A DNA stretch of 64,000 nt from contig NZ_CP077769.1 of the NCBI RefSeq assembly GCF_020386615.1, forward strand, positions 310,001 to 374,000, read 5' to 3'. Shown piece by piece: positions 1 through 7,285 of the stretch. Position 1 is the stretch's first letter. Each line of letters begins with the position of its first letter. The notes under the pieces were generated by a model. It was not told the DNA's origin. It worked only from the letters and a program-made list of their open reading frames with translations, and made no database searches. Origin of the DNA: Chitinophaga pendula (GTDB taxonomy: Bacteria; Bacteroidota; Bacteroidia; Chitinophagales; Chitinophagaceae). A program made the position numbers and the translations under genes.

Positions 1-527
1 GGCGGTGGTTTATTCCGGGGTTCATAAAGTTTCAGTATTTCAATAAACAGCAGGAGTTTGAACTATTACTAAATAATCCTCTTCATAAATCATTGTATCA
101 GAGCTTAAATACTAATTCTGTCGATTTGGGGGCTGTTAGGGGGCTAATAGCGGTCTGCCAGCCCTCCAAGGATAAGGATAAGGTAAAGGATAAAAAAAAA
201 GAGTTAGTAATCTCTTATTGTTTTAATGAAGAAGAATTTAAAAAAGTATTTAATGAATGGATATGCTTTCGGAAAGAAAAAAAGAAGCCACTAACGCAAC
301 TTTCAGTTGACAAGCAAATGGACTTTTTAGCTGGCTATACAGTACAGGAGGCATGCCAGATCATCGAAGAAAGCATTAGAAACGGTTGGCAGGGCTTGTT
401 CCCGCTCAAAAAAATAAACAATGGAATCTCGCGAAAGCAGACAGTTACAGACAGTGCAGCAGCAGTTAACGCCGCTTTCGATGACCTCATCGGAAGTCTG
501 GATGCAGAAATGCGCGGCAGGGGATAG
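1..527 (+). CDS. Phage replisome-organizer-like protein, C-terminal part (5' end outside window)
   Basis: The frame is open from the first bases of the window (codons from position 3: RWFIPGFIKFQYF...) to the TAG at 525-527, so the gene starts upstream. A W-I-P-x-F-I-x-F-Q segment, then a lysine/aspartate-rich linker (KDKDKVKDKKK), then a helical C-terminal domain with WQGLFPL is a layout I associate with phage replisome-organizer or helicase-loader proteins of Bacteroidota. That family reading is inference; no catalytic residues are visible. It sits first in a plus-strand row of phage genes, 10 bases before the next likely start. The TTG at 93 is internal and probably not a start. Confidence 0.6.
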   Translation, partial: RWFIPGFIKFQYFNKQQEFELLLNNPLHKSLYQSLNTNSVDLGAVRGLIAVCQPSKDKDKVKDKKKELVISYCFNEEEFKKVFNEWICFRKEKKKPLTQLSVDKQMDFLAGYTVQEACQIIEESIRNGWQGLFPLKKINNGISRKQTVTDSAAAVNAAFDDLIGSLDAEMRGRG

Positions 528-537
528 GTTACAAGAA

Positions 538-1368
538 ATGAGCACTGAGGTACTATTTAAGGGCCTTCCCCGGGCTTTAAACCAGATCGGCGTTATTACA
601 GGCTTAAAGGTGGAATCAAGCCCGGAGTTCGCCAGGGCATTCGCTCAGGAGGTAAGTATCTTCCTCTATAATCACTACGGTATACTCACCCTCGACGAAA
701 TAGTTTTAGCGTTTCGGCTGAATGCCTCCGGGGAATATGGCGACATTATCTCTCATTATGGCCAAAATTTAACGATCGAGCACATAGGTAGGGTCTTGGT
801 CCAGTATAAACAAAGGCGGGCAAAATTGGCGGTTAAAATCCAAAATCAGGAAAAGCTGCCCGAGGCACCAAGGCCAACATCTTCCGCGATTGACGAAGAG
901 GCAAGGCAATTCGCAAACGAGTATTACCGGAAATATCTAACCGGGGAGATGACCGAGATCACAATTTCGTATGCCCATTTGGTGTATAATGACCTCGATA
1001 GGTTTGGAGTGCTTAACCTGGATAAGGAAAAGAAAATAGGATACTACAAGGAGGCACTGCTATTTAGGAAAAAGGAATTAGGATTACCAGCGGCAACGAA
1101 AGATGAAAGAAAGGCGATTAATAAGTTGGTACAGTCGTATTTGGAAAAGCAGGTTCCTGTGGCAGAAAAGGAGTTGGTGCGGAATTACGCACGGCGACTG
1201 GCACTGCTAGATTATTTCAAAGCCTTAAAAGGTAAGGATATAAAAAAAATATTTGAAGATGAGCGAATACATGAAGGAACGCCTACAAATGAAGCTGGAA
1301 GGCAAGAAACAGGGAAAGGAGAAGCCAAAAAGAATTCGACCAGTCAGCAAGAAGAGGCAGCAAATTAA
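538..1368 (+). CDS. Phage protein, possible replication accessory factor
   Basis: About 276 residues, rich in Lys, Arg and Glu, beginning MSTEVLFKGLPRAL. I chose the ATG at 538 because it lies just after the stop of the upstream gene. The frame is open back to ATGs at 421 and 481, but these would overlap the upstream gene by up to 107 bases. Helical segments (PEFARAFAQEVSIFL..HYG, then LDEIVLAFRLNASGEYGD) resemble small phage proteins that follow the replisome organizer in Bacteroidota prophages. No known catalytic motif is visible and I assign no firm function. The last 110 bases overlap the next gene. Confidence 0.6.
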   Translation: MSTEVLFKGLPRALNQIGVITGLKVESSPEFARAFAQEVSIFLYNHYGILTLDEIVLAFRLNASGEYGDIISHYGQNLTIEHIGRVLVQYKQRRAKLAVKIQNQEKLPEAPRPTSSAIDEEARQFANEYYRKYLTGEMTEITISYAHLVYNDLDRFGVLNLDKEKKIGYYKEALLFRKKELGLPAATKDERKAINKLVQSYLEKQVPVAEKELVRNYARRLALLDYFKALKGKDIKKIFEDERIHEGTPTNEAGRQETGKGEAKKNSTSQQEEAAN

Positions 1369-1615
1369 CCGGGAGTATTCGGAAATCTCCCGCCCGATTT
1401 GGCAGGATAAGCCGTGTATGATCCGTGCGCCTGGTTGTTGGGGCCGCGCCCAGGGTATCCACCATCCGGGCGGCAAAACAAGTGTAGAGGCTCTATTGGA
1501 TGAAAGAAATATGATTGCCTCCTGTAACTATTGTAATGCCTTCGTAGAGCAGCATGACGCCTGGGCCCGGATAAGAAAGTTTAAGGTGTCCCGCTTGAAT
1601 AAGTTGAATGATTAA
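1259..1615 (+). CDS. HNH/NinG-like phage protein with Cys-His zinc-finger motif
   Basis: About 118 residues. A very basic N-terminal tail (KKQGKEKPKRIRPVSKKRQQ) is followed by a compact module containing PCMIRAPGCWG, GIHHPGGKT, RNMIASCNYCN and FVEQHDAW. The CxxxxPGC / HH / CxxCN arrangement fits the zinc-binding HNH-type fold of phage NinG-like recombination proteins and small HNH nucleases. The fold is inferred from the motif; nuclease activity is unproven. An in-frame TTG at 1253 is an alternative start. The start overlaps the preceding gene by about 110 bases, normal in compact phage operons. It ends tail-to-tail with the minus-strand peptide gene at 1612. Confidence 0.6.
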   Translation: MSEYMKERLQMKLEGKKQGKEKPKRIRPVSKKRQQINREYSEISRPIWQDKPCMIRAPGCWGRAQGIHHPGGKTSVEALLDERNMIASCNYCNAFVEQHDAWARIRKFKVSRLNKLND

Positions 1616-1791
1616 ACGGTTTGGCAAACACCTTCTATACATTCGCACCTACTTTCCCAATCTCCGCATTCGTCCCAATTGAAACAAAGTTTTATTTGGC
1701 AAATAGGTCTCATTTCTATGGAAGCGCCTCCGCCCAAAATGTCCTTCATTTCAGCGCGTGATATTACAGGATATTTGTTAAGGAATTTCAT
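1612..1791 (-). CDS. Six-cysteine peptide precursor A with double-glycine leader
   Basis: This 59-residue product was translated by eye from the minus strand. The leader is MKFLNKYPVISRAEMKDILGGG (residues 1-22, ending in GGG), followed by a core with exactly six cysteines spaced C-x4-C-x5-C-x6-C-x-C-x4-C. Leader and spacing match three genes on the other strand at 2704, 3046 and 3296. A GG leader before a short Cys-rich core is the hallmark of exported ribosomal peptides (bacteriocin-like or RiPP precursors) cleaved by C39-type peptidase transporters; that role is inference. No such transporter or modifying enzyme lies in the window. It opposes the phage genes in direction, as cargo genes often do. 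Confidence 0.75.
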   Translation of the reverse strand: MKFLNKYPVISRAEMKDILGGGASIEMRPICQIKLCFNWDECGDWESRCECIEGVCQTV

Positions 1792-1902
1792 AATAGGGGT
1801 TTTGAATAAAGTTAAGTTTAGCTACGGAGTTCAAAACGCAGTACGTGATAAATACACTATGCAACGAAAAATAGGCAGTCGTAAATGAAGTGCTAGCAAT
1901 TA

Positions 1903-2430
1903 TTAACCGTTCATAGTCTGTAATCTATGGAGTATCAATAACGCTTCGTTTCTGTGGTGGGGAATAACCCCGTCGGAGGTGGCATTAGTTGATATCCCAG
2001 AACTCCATATGAATTTATCTTTATTGCCGTCCGGAAAAGTTACAGATAATTCGTATTCATATTTGCTTAATTCATTTACAACAACATGATTTCCGCTTTC
2101 GCAAGTAAACTCTAAAGGGTAGTTGATCATGACGGGAATTTCGAGATCGGTAGGAAATGCCTTTTTTTCAGCAGTTGCAAATGCATCCTCATAATCGGAT
2201 CGCTTCAATATCTTACCCAAGTCCCCTAAGCTGCCGCTAAATATATAGTTTCCATTTGTTTCTTTAGTTACAAGCAAATCTAAAGATGTGTTTTCAATAA
2301 TTACGGTATAGATACTATCGGCTGGTGTATTTGCTATGCCTGTCCAGGGCGGCATAACTCGTGTTGCTGTCGCCGAGTAGCTTCTGTCGTTCGAACTGAA
2401 CTCAAAGTGAAACGTATCAGATTGTTCCAT
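1903..2430 (-). CDS. Hypothetical protein in the peptide-cargo locus
   Basis: About 175 residues starting MEQSDTFHFEF; an upstream TTG at 2448 is possible. No signal peptide or membrane segment is visible. The sequence alternates short polar and hydrophobic stretches, suggesting a beta-rich soluble protein. I do not recognise the family. It lies between Cys-rich peptide gene A (same strand, downstream) and gene B (opposite strand). An immunity or accessory role for the peptides is possible from position alone, but no sequence feature supports it. Confidence 0.55.
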   Translation of the reverse strand: MEQSDTFHFEFSSNDRSYSATATRVMPPWTGIANTPADSIYTVIIENTSLDLLVTKETNGNYIFSGSLGDLGKILKRSDYEDAFATAEKKAFPTDLEIPVMINYPLEFTCESGNHVVVNELSKYEYELSVTFPDGNKDKFIWSSGISTNATSDGVIPHHRNEALLILHRLQTMNG

Positions 2431-2703
2431 GTTGGGGATTTTACACAAACTACATAATAATTAGTTCTTGCAAAACTATTTTGGGAAATGAATAAAATGA
2501 ACAGATTAGAAATTTGATATGTGCCTTTAGTATTTAGTACACCAATTCTATAATAAACCATCCCCCTGTGTGAAATGATCACGGGCTGTATATTGGAAGT
2601 TGAGGCCATCCAGAGTAACGCAGGGGGATTTCTATGTGTATGTTATACATGCTGCGTTTAGGGTTCACCGATCTGAACTATCTTGAGTAGATAACCACCA
2701 GAT

Positions 2704-2910
2704 ATGAATACCCAAAAAGAATTCTCTGTAGTATCCCGTATCGAAATGAAAGAGATCAAAGGCGGAGGAAACCAAAAGTCAAATCCGGATTGCTGGTACT
2801 ACCAGTGTTTCAACGGTGCTATTGAATGCTCGTATTTGAATGGCTGCGCTTGCAAACTAATCGGGAGTGGTGTCTTAACCTGGACTTGTGTCGCAATACC
2901 ACCGAAATAG
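2704..2910 (+). CDS. Six-cysteine peptide precursor B with double-glycine leader
   Basis: A 68-residue product. The leader reads FSVVSRIEMKEIKGGG up to residue 22, aligning directly with peptide A. The core has six cysteines spaced C-x4-C-x6-C-x5-C-x-C-x11-C, so only the last spacing is longer than in its relatives, and it is rich in Tyr and Trp near the first two cysteines. By family logic it is an exported, GG-cleaved small peptide whose cysteines could form three disulfides or be modified. Antimicrobial activity is unproven. It stands upstream of two further copies in the same direction. Confidence 0.75.
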   Translation: MNTQKEFSVVSRIEMKEIKGGGNQKSNPDCWYYQCFNGAIECSYLNGCACKLIGSGVLTWTCVAIPPK

Positions 2911-3045
2911 TTCCTTCTGATTTTCCCCAAACGCCTATGCTGTGAAATATATCGGTGCTATACTACATCCTCGTACTGACTGTCAGCTTCTGCGAGTAGA
3001 ATTCGCGACGTTCATTTTATATTCTTTACTCCAAAAATAAAGCGA

Positions 3046-3219
3046 ATGAAAAAGTTAAAACAGTTCACTACTATCCCCCGTATCCAATTAAAGAAAATTA
3101 CCGGCGGTGGAACTAATAAGGCAGTCCTAGCTTGCGCTGGATTTATTTGTTGGCGTGAGGGGCAGGTATGCCCTCCTGGCTGTTTCTGCGACAGTAAATA
3201 TTGCCAAACGGCAGATTAA
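3046..3219 (+). CDS. Six-cysteine peptide precursor C with double-glycine leader
   Basis: A 57-residue product translated by eye: MKKLKQFTTIPRIQLKKITGGG leader, then a core with cysteines spaced C-x4-C-x6-C-x3-C-x-C-x4-C. The start MKKLK is shared with the next copy at 3296, and both are preceded by similar A-rich sequence, so C and D look like a local duplication. Function is inferred as for copies A and B. It is too short for most gene callers. Confidence 0.75.
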   Translation: MKKLKQFTTIPRIQLKKITGGGTNKAVLACAGFICWREGQVCPPGCFCDSKYCQTAD

Positions 3220-3295
3220 TAAAGTGCTGCTGAAGTAGTTCAGATCGATTTGTCATCGATAAAGCTCCGTATTCATTATCTCAAAAACAAAACAA

Positions 3296-3498
3296 ATGAA
3301 AAAGTTAAAAAATGTTGTTGGTATATCCCGTGCCGAATTATGAAAATTATCGGTGGAGGAATTGGAAAGTTTGCAATTCCTTGTACTAGTATTATTTGTA
3401 TAAATACTGCACCTTATTGCCCAGTAAAGGCATGCGTTTGTACTGGTCAGATTTGCGAGAATCCAAGACCATTACCTCCTCCCGGTCGGCATATTTAA
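3296..3498 (+). pseudogene. Six-cysteine peptide precursor D, frameshifted between leader and core
   Basis: The ATG at 3296 opens MKKLKNVVGISRAEL and hits TGA at 3341-3343. The core continues one frame back, from ATG 3340, as MKIIGGG, then six cysteines spaced C-x4-C-x6-C-x4-C-x-C-x4-C and a Pro-rich tail ending at 3498. Restoring one missing A (gaattAatg for gaattatg) would rebuild ELMKIIGGG exactly as in the sister genes. So this is a one-base deletion or a sequencing error. The stop and internal ATG overlap as ATGA, so a leaderless core could still be made by coupled initiation. No canonical slippery heptamer is present. Confidence 0.75.
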
Positions 3499-3522
3499 CA
3501 AGTTTTTTTGAACATCCATCTT

Positions 3523-3553
3523 AAGAAATCCGGGATTTTATTCCGGATTTCTT
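3523..3553 (+). terminator. Hairpin after the peptide locus
   Basis: An 11-bp perfect stem (AAGAAATCCGG / CCGGATTTCTT) with a 9-base loop, followed by GGTTT. It separates the peptide genes from the sigma-factor gene and is one reason for placing that gene's start downstream at 3627. Confidence 0.6.
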
Positions 3554-3626
3554 GGTTTATGGACAGAATAGTCTGTACATTTGTTGTATCTCAACTTCCA
3601 ATGAGTACGGCCGCATTAAATGCGGT

Positions 3627-4133
3627 ATGACAAAGAACGACATATTTAAGACCATCGACAAAGACCCTCGTTTCCGTAAGGCTTGCCAACTTGTAGCCAC
3701 TGAATCCGAGGCTGACGACCTATACCAGGAGGTTGTATTAATTCTACTTCAGTTACCAGAGGATAAGCTACTACAGCTATCCGGATCATGTCTTTACTGC
3801 TACTTTGCCCGCATTGTCGTGCATGAATACTGTTCTTCCCGTAGCAAATACCATCGTAAATACCGTAAAGATCAACTACCCCTCAACCGAGATACAAGGG
3901 GGGTAATAGATGCTTTGTATTCTGACCAGCCAGATGATGAAAACCTGCATGACGACATAGCTAGTGCCTTACGTCAACTGAACGAGAGGGAAAGGCAAAT
4001 GATAGAGCTGTACGCAGAGCTAGGCAGTACCAGAAAGGTAAGCGAGAAAACCAAAATCCCGGTTACCACCGTTCACACTGCATTAGTAAACGCCCGGAAG
4101 GTTATTAAATCCCACTTGAACAAATCCTTATAG
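3627..4133 (+). CDS. Sigma-70 family (ECF-like) RNA polymerase sigma factor
   Basis: About 168 residues from ATG 3627 (MTKNDIFKTIDKDP). The N-terminal half has the region 2 pattern (ATESEADDLYQEVVLILLQL). The C-terminal half has the region 4 helix-turn-helix (ALRQLNERERQMIELY, then STRKVSEKTKIPVTTVHTAL, NARKVIK). Such short sigma factors are frequent just upstream of packaging genes in Bacteroidota prophages, where they may switch on late transcription; that is inference. The open frame extends upstream to 3552, but that part falls on the terminator hairpin. The stop is followed by one base and the next gene. Confidence 0.75.
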   Translation: MTKNDIFKTIDKDPRFRKACQLVATESEADDLYQEVVLILLQLPEDKLLQLSGSCLYCYFARIVVHEYCSSRSKYHRKYRKDQLPLNRDTRGVIDALYSDQPDDENLHDDIASALRQLNERERQMIELYAELGSTRKVSEKTKIPVTTVHTALVNARKVIKSHLNKSL

Positions 4134-4134
4134 A

Positions 4135-4407
4135 ATGGATCACCTTATGTTAATCGTTGGGCCTTCCGCCCTTGCATGGCTATTTGTAAACGTCCTTCAG
4201 TTCCCGCGAATTATTAAGCGGGCAATGTGGGGCGATGATGTCAGGAAATGGAGACAGCTAAAACCCATCGACTGTGATCTTTGCTTGTCTTTCTGGTTTG
4301 GCATCGGCCAGGCTATTTATTTCCGAACAGATCCCCTAATAAGCACTTATATAGGATGTGCAGCCGCAATACTCACAATTTTTATAAACAAATTTCTTAA
4401 TAAATGA
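4135..4407 (+). CDS. Small membrane protein with CxxC-x-FW motif
   Basis: Ninety residues. Two hydrophobic segments (about 4-20, LMLIVGPSALAWLFVNVL, and about 65-85, ending AAAILTIFINKFL) flank a segment KPIDCDLCLSFWFGIGQ. The DCxxCxSFW pattern resembles DUF1360-like small membrane proteins found in prophages. Function is unknown. It overlaps the next gene by four bases (ATGA), so the two are probably translated together. Confidence 0.6.
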   Translation: MDHLMLIVGPSALAWLFVNVLQFPRIIKRAMWGDDVRKWRQLKPIDCDLCLSFWFGIGQAIYFRTDPLISTYIGCAAAILTIFINKFLNK

Positions 4408-4703
4408 AGTTTACAGACGAGCATATAGCCTTACTGGATGAATACATGCCTATATGGGTACGACTGCGGGACGCCCACTATGTCCGTAATATGGAGGGTC
4501 GCATATTGGAAACCCTACAGCGTATACATAACGAAGCCCTGCACGTACATTTTTACAACCTCTGGTGTAACAGCTGCGTGGCCGAAATGATCCGGATATT
4601 GTATGTGAATTACGAACAGTTTAAAGCCGTTAGAAATGTGCAACAAGCGAAGCCTGAGCAAACGGGAAGCGATAAACGCAATAGTCGTAATAAGAACGCA
4701 TAA
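4404..4703 (+). CDS. Hypothetical phage protein
   Basis: Ninety-nine residues, mainly helical, with a His/Cys-containing stretch (HVHFYNLWCNSC) in the middle and a polar, basic tail ending in RNSRNKNA. Family not recognised. It overlaps the upstream membrane-protein gene by 4 bases and the downstream zinc-ribbon-like gene by about 68 bases, consistent with a tight phage operon between the sigma factor and terminase genes. Confidence 0.5.
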   Translation: MKFTDEHIALLDEYMPIWVRLRDAHYVRNMEGRILETLQRIHNEALHVHFYNLWCNSCVAEMIRILYVNYEQFKAVRNVQQAKPEQTGSDKRNSRNKNA

Positions 4704-4842
4704 GGGCAGGAAGGCAAACCGCAAAAGGAGAGAAAGTAGGTTTTATTTCTGTGAAGAGTGTGAAACCTTTCATTTAACCAGCAGCAAAGAAAGAATGTAT
4801 GGCAAAGACAACAAAAGCAGCAAAGAAGCCCACCACCCGTAA
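4636..4842 (+). CDS. Small basic CxxC zinc-ribbon-like protein
   Basis: Sixty-eight residues. After a basic N-terminal half (KGRKANRKRRESR) comes FYFCEECETFHLTSSK. The Y-x-C-x2-C-x(3)-[FY]HLTS pattern is common in tiny Bacteroidota phage proteins with one half zinc-ribbon, which argues that this frame is real despite overlapping both neighbours (68 and 44 bases). Function unknown. Its end runs into the terminase small-subunit gene. Confidence 0.5.
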   Translation: MCNKRSLSKREAINAIVVIRTHKGRKANRKRRESRFYFCEECETFHLTSSKERMYGKDNKSSKEAHHP

Positions 4843-5278
4843 AAAGACGGCAACAGTAAAGAAGGCGGGCCGACCTTTGGCTATCGAGACACCCGAGGCA
4901 CTTACTGATAACTGGGAGAGGTTTAAAGAGCACTGCGACAAAAAACACTTTGAATATGTTGCATCAGCTGGGAAGAAGATCGCCCTGCCCAAACGTCTCG
5001 TCTATACGCTAGAAAGGTTCATGGTATGGCTGCGGATTTCCCGCGAAACCTGGTCCAACTACAAGGAGCGCCCTCCATATCTTGACGCTATAAAAAGAAT
5101 AGAGGAAGAGGTGTTTGCCCGTAAAAAGGAGGCAATGATCAACGCAGAAGGCAGTACTGCCGGGCTGATCTTCGACATGAAGGCTAACTACGGCATCAAC
5201 GAAAAGACCGTCATACAGCATGAGGGCGGTTTTGATATCACGATGGACCTGGGCGGACCTGGTAGTGAATCTAAATAG
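4799..5278 (+). CDS. Terminase small subunit (DNA-packaging protein)
   Basis: About 159 residues. A Lys/Thr/Ala-rich N-terminal tail (TTKAAKKPTTRKKTATVKK) leads into GRPLAIETPEALTDNWERF and a helix-turn-helix-like middle (FMVWLRISRETWSNYKE). The C-terminal half, with EEEVFARKKEAMINAEGSTA and FDMKANYGINEKT, is the pattern seen in Bacteroidota small terminases. The family recognises phage DNA and regulates the large subunit, whose gene starts five bases downstream. Confidence 0.75.
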   Translation: MAKTTKAAKKPTTRKKTATVKKAGRPLAIETPEALTDNWERFKEHCDKKHFEYVASAGKKIALPKRLVYTLERFMVWLRISRETWSNYKERPPYLDAIKRIEEEVFARKKEAMINAEGSTAGLIFDMKANYGINEKTVIQHEGGFDITMDLGGPGSESK

Positions 5279-5283
5279 GCTGA

Positions 5284-6513
5284 GTGGGCAAGACGCATAT
5301 AAGATATACCCGGCCATTTCTCTACAACTACCAGCGGAAGATACTGGACGACCCTGCGAGATTTACAGTCACAGAAGCGTCCACCAAAGTCGGCAAAACT
5401 GCATCGCACGTCATATGGTTGATTGAGAAGGCTATAGCGCTGCCCAACCTGGTGCTGAAAGGCGGAGGCCACCCACCCCCGGGTAGCTCGGTGTGGTGGG
5501 TGGCTCCTGTATATGGGCAAGCAGAAATTGCATTCAACAGGATGCGGAAGCAGGTAAGCAATAAGGCATTTTTTCGCGTCAATGAAAGTAAGCTCCGCCT
5601 GACCCTGCCAACCGACGTAAACATCTATTTTAAGTCCGCAGACAAGCCAGATAACCTATATGGGGATGATGTCTATGCAGCCGTCTTTGATGAATTCACC
5701 AGGGCTAAACAGGCAGCATGGACGGCATTACGGTCTACCCTTACATTCACGAATGGTCCTTGTAAGTTTATTGGCAACGTAAAGGGTAAAAAGAACTGGG
5801 GCTATCAGCTGGCATTGAAGGGGAAGGCGGGAGAACCTGGATACAGCTACCACCGAATAACGGCGTACGATGCCGCAGCGGAAGGGCTGTTAAGCTATGA
5901 GGAGATAGAAGCAGCGAAGAATGACCTACCGGAACACGCTTTCCGGGAATTGTATTTAGCCGAAGCTGCGGAAGATGGTAGTAACCCGTTTGGCGAATCT
6001 CACATCACAGCATGCGTGAAGCCAATTAGCGACCTTCCCCCTGTATGCTTTGGTATCGACCTTGCCAAATACACAGACTGGACGGTGATTGTTGGCCTGG
6101 ATATCAACGGTGATGTATGTTACTTTGATCGGTTCCGTAAAGACTGGAAGCAGACCACAGAGACTATATGCAATCTCCCGGATTTGCCCATGCTGATAGA
6201 TAGTACTGGTGTGGGAGACGCTATAGTGGAACAGATACAACGTAGCCGGCAGTACGCCGAAGGGTTGAAATTCACCCCTATAAGTAAACAGCAGTTAATG
6301 GAAGCACTGGCATGGGCGATTCAGAACGGGGAAATCGGATATCCTGATGGGGTGATAACCGGTGAGCTGGAATCTTTCGAGTTTTTTCATACACCTACAG
6401 GTACACGATACACGGCCCCCGCAGGCTTTCACGACGATACTGTTTGTGCCCTGGCCCTTGCCCGCTACTGCTATATCAATAACCGTCAAAATGGCTTGTA
6501 TGCCTTTTCATAA
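5284..6513 (+). CDS. Terminase large subunit (packaging ATPase/nuclease)
   Basis: 409 residues from a GTG start. The ATPase domain shows a Walker A-like TEASTKVGKT (about 30-39) and a Walker B VYAAVFDEF. The RNase H-like nuclease domain shows GIDLAKYTDWTVI, LIDSTGVGD and HDDTVCALALA, which supply the acidic metal ligands. It couples ATP hydrolysis to moving DNA into the prohead and cuts genome ends. Length is near the usual 400-450. It follows the small subunit by five bases and precedes a tail-chaperone gene rather than the portal gene, which in this prophage lies 10 kb further on. Confidence 0.9.
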   Translation: MGKTHIRYTRPFLYNYQRKILDDPARFTVTEASTKVGKTASHVIWLIEKAIALPNLVLKGGGHPPPGSSVWWVAPVYGQAEIAFNRMRKQVSNKAFFRVNESKLRLTLPTDVNIYFKSADKPDNLYGDDVYAAVFDEFTRAKQAAWTALRSTLTFTNGPCKFIGNVKGKKNWGYQLALKGKAGEPGYSYHRITAYDAAAEGLLSYEEIEAAKNDLPEHAFRELYLAEAAEDGSNPFGESHITACVKPISDLPPVCFGIDLAKYTDWTVIVGLDINGDVCYFDRFRKDWKQTTETICNLPDLPMLIDSTGVGDAIVEQIQRSRQYAEGLKFTPISKQQLMEALAWAIQNGEIGYPDGVITGELESFEFFHTPTGTRYTAPAGFHDDTVCALALARYCYINNRQNGLYAFS

Positions 6514-6524
6514 AACGCATAACC

Positions 6525-7169
6525 ATGTGGGATAAAGTCACTTTAGGAATGTTTCAGGCACTGGACGACATTAGGAACAGTCCGAACTTTGAATCTGAGA
6601 TTGAGCGGGACATTAACATCCTTGCTTGCTACACAGGTAAGCCGATACACCATTATGAGGTAATGCACCTTACCGATTTGCGCAGGGAGTTGCATAAAAT
6701 CCGCTTCCTATCCGAGGACATGCCAGTATCCAAGCCGTCCAAATATCTAAAGGCAAATGGACGCACGTATAAGGTCGTTTACGACTTCCGTGAACTACGC
6801 GCAGGGCAATACATAGATGCAATGTCTTTCGGCAAAGATCGGGGCGCTATGGTGCAGGAAATGCATAACATTCTTGCAAGTATCTGCCTGCCGGTTAGAA
6901 AGTCACTTGTTAAGGGAAGAAACCGGCCCCAGATATACGGATCAATACCGCATAATATCGTTGCAGAGGATATGAGGGCCGTAAATTTCCAAGAGGCATA
7001 CGGTGTGGCGCTTTTTTTTTATCAACTCTGGACGGAATTCTATCAAAGTACTCAGGGCTGTTTCCCCCAGTTGTTGATGAAGGCGATGAACCTGAGCCTG
7101 GAGCAGATGCAAAGATTGGAAGCCGTTTCCATGATCGGTGGGGATGGGTACAGAACGCAGCATGTATAG
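6525..7169 (+). CDS. Tail assembly chaperone-like protein (gpG-type, short form)
   Basis: 214 residues in the zero frame (MWDKVTLGMFQALDDI...). Nothing in its own sequence names it, but it contains a near-perfect slippery heptamer at 7061-7067, and the -1 frame beyond stays open for 72 codons up to the next gene. This is the signature of tail assembly chaperone pairs such as lambda G/GT. The short form ends at TAG 7167-7169, after about 34 residues beyond the slip site. The chaperone role is inference from this architecture and from its place ahead of tail genes; in many phages the pair lies directly before the tape measure. Confidence 0.6.
   Translation: MWDKVTLGMFQALDDIRNSPNFESEIERDINILACYTGKPIHHYEVMHLTDLRRELHKIRFLSEDMPVSKPSKYLKANGRTYKVVYDFRELRAGQYIDAMSFGKDRGAMVQEMHNILASICLPVRKSLVKGRNRPQIYGSIPHNIVAEDMRAVNFQEAYGVALFFYQLWTEFYQSTQGCFPQLLMKAMNLSLEQMQRLEAVSMIGGDGYRTQHV
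7061..7067 (+). promoter_or_regulatory. -1 ribosomal frameshift slippery site T-TTC-CCC
   Basis: The zero-frame codons are TGT TTC CCC CAG, so the heptamer T TTC CCC fits X XXY YYZ exactly (X=T, Y=C). After a one-base slip the tRNAs re-pair with TTT and CCC and translation continues CCA GTT GTT GAT. The -1 frame downstream has no ATG, GTG or early stop, so a frameshift is the simplest way to express it. Confidence 0.65.
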
Positions 7170-7285
7170 CAGAGTTTGAGCGTATCAGATTGACGGAGGT
7201 CTATGATTTGTCTGCTATCCATTTCCTGAATAACCTGGCCTATCTGAAGGAGAAACAAGTACATGATGAAGAAAATCGTAAGTAA
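7067..7285 (+). CDS. Frameshift extension of tail assembly chaperone (GT-type C-terminal part)
   Basis: The -1 frame from 7067 encodes 72 residues: PVVDEGDEPEPGADAK, then RFHDRWGWVQNAACIAEFER, then LTEVYDLSAIHFLNNLAYLK, ending at TAA 7283-7285. The WGW...IAEFERI...VYDLSAIHFLNNLAYLKEK pattern resembles the C-terminal domain of phage tail chaperone fusion proteins. The stop overlaps the next gene's ATG (TAATG), as expected for a translated frame. The fusion of 6525-7067 plus this part would be about 253 residues. In the family the long form recruits the tape-measure protein at a minor stoichiometry. Confidence 0.65.
   Translation, partial: PVVDEGDEPEPGADAKIGSRFHDRWGWVQNAACIAEFERIRLTEVYDLSAIHFLNNLAYLKEKQVHDEENRK

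Noticed and set aside
421..537. Upstream extension of the second phage gene from ATG 421
   Set aside because: It overlaps the C-terminal coding region of the first gene by 107 bases; ATG 538 lies just after that gene's stop.
2334..2609. 91-codon minus-strand frame beginning MASTSNIQPV
   Set aside because: It overlaps the start of the 1903-2430 gene in another frame and has no coding character beyond the overlap.
3250..3339. N-terminal part of an 82-codon frame covering peptide gene D
   Set aside because: The region before ATG 3340 is the leader read in the wrong frame; the real leader is in the frame starting at 3296.
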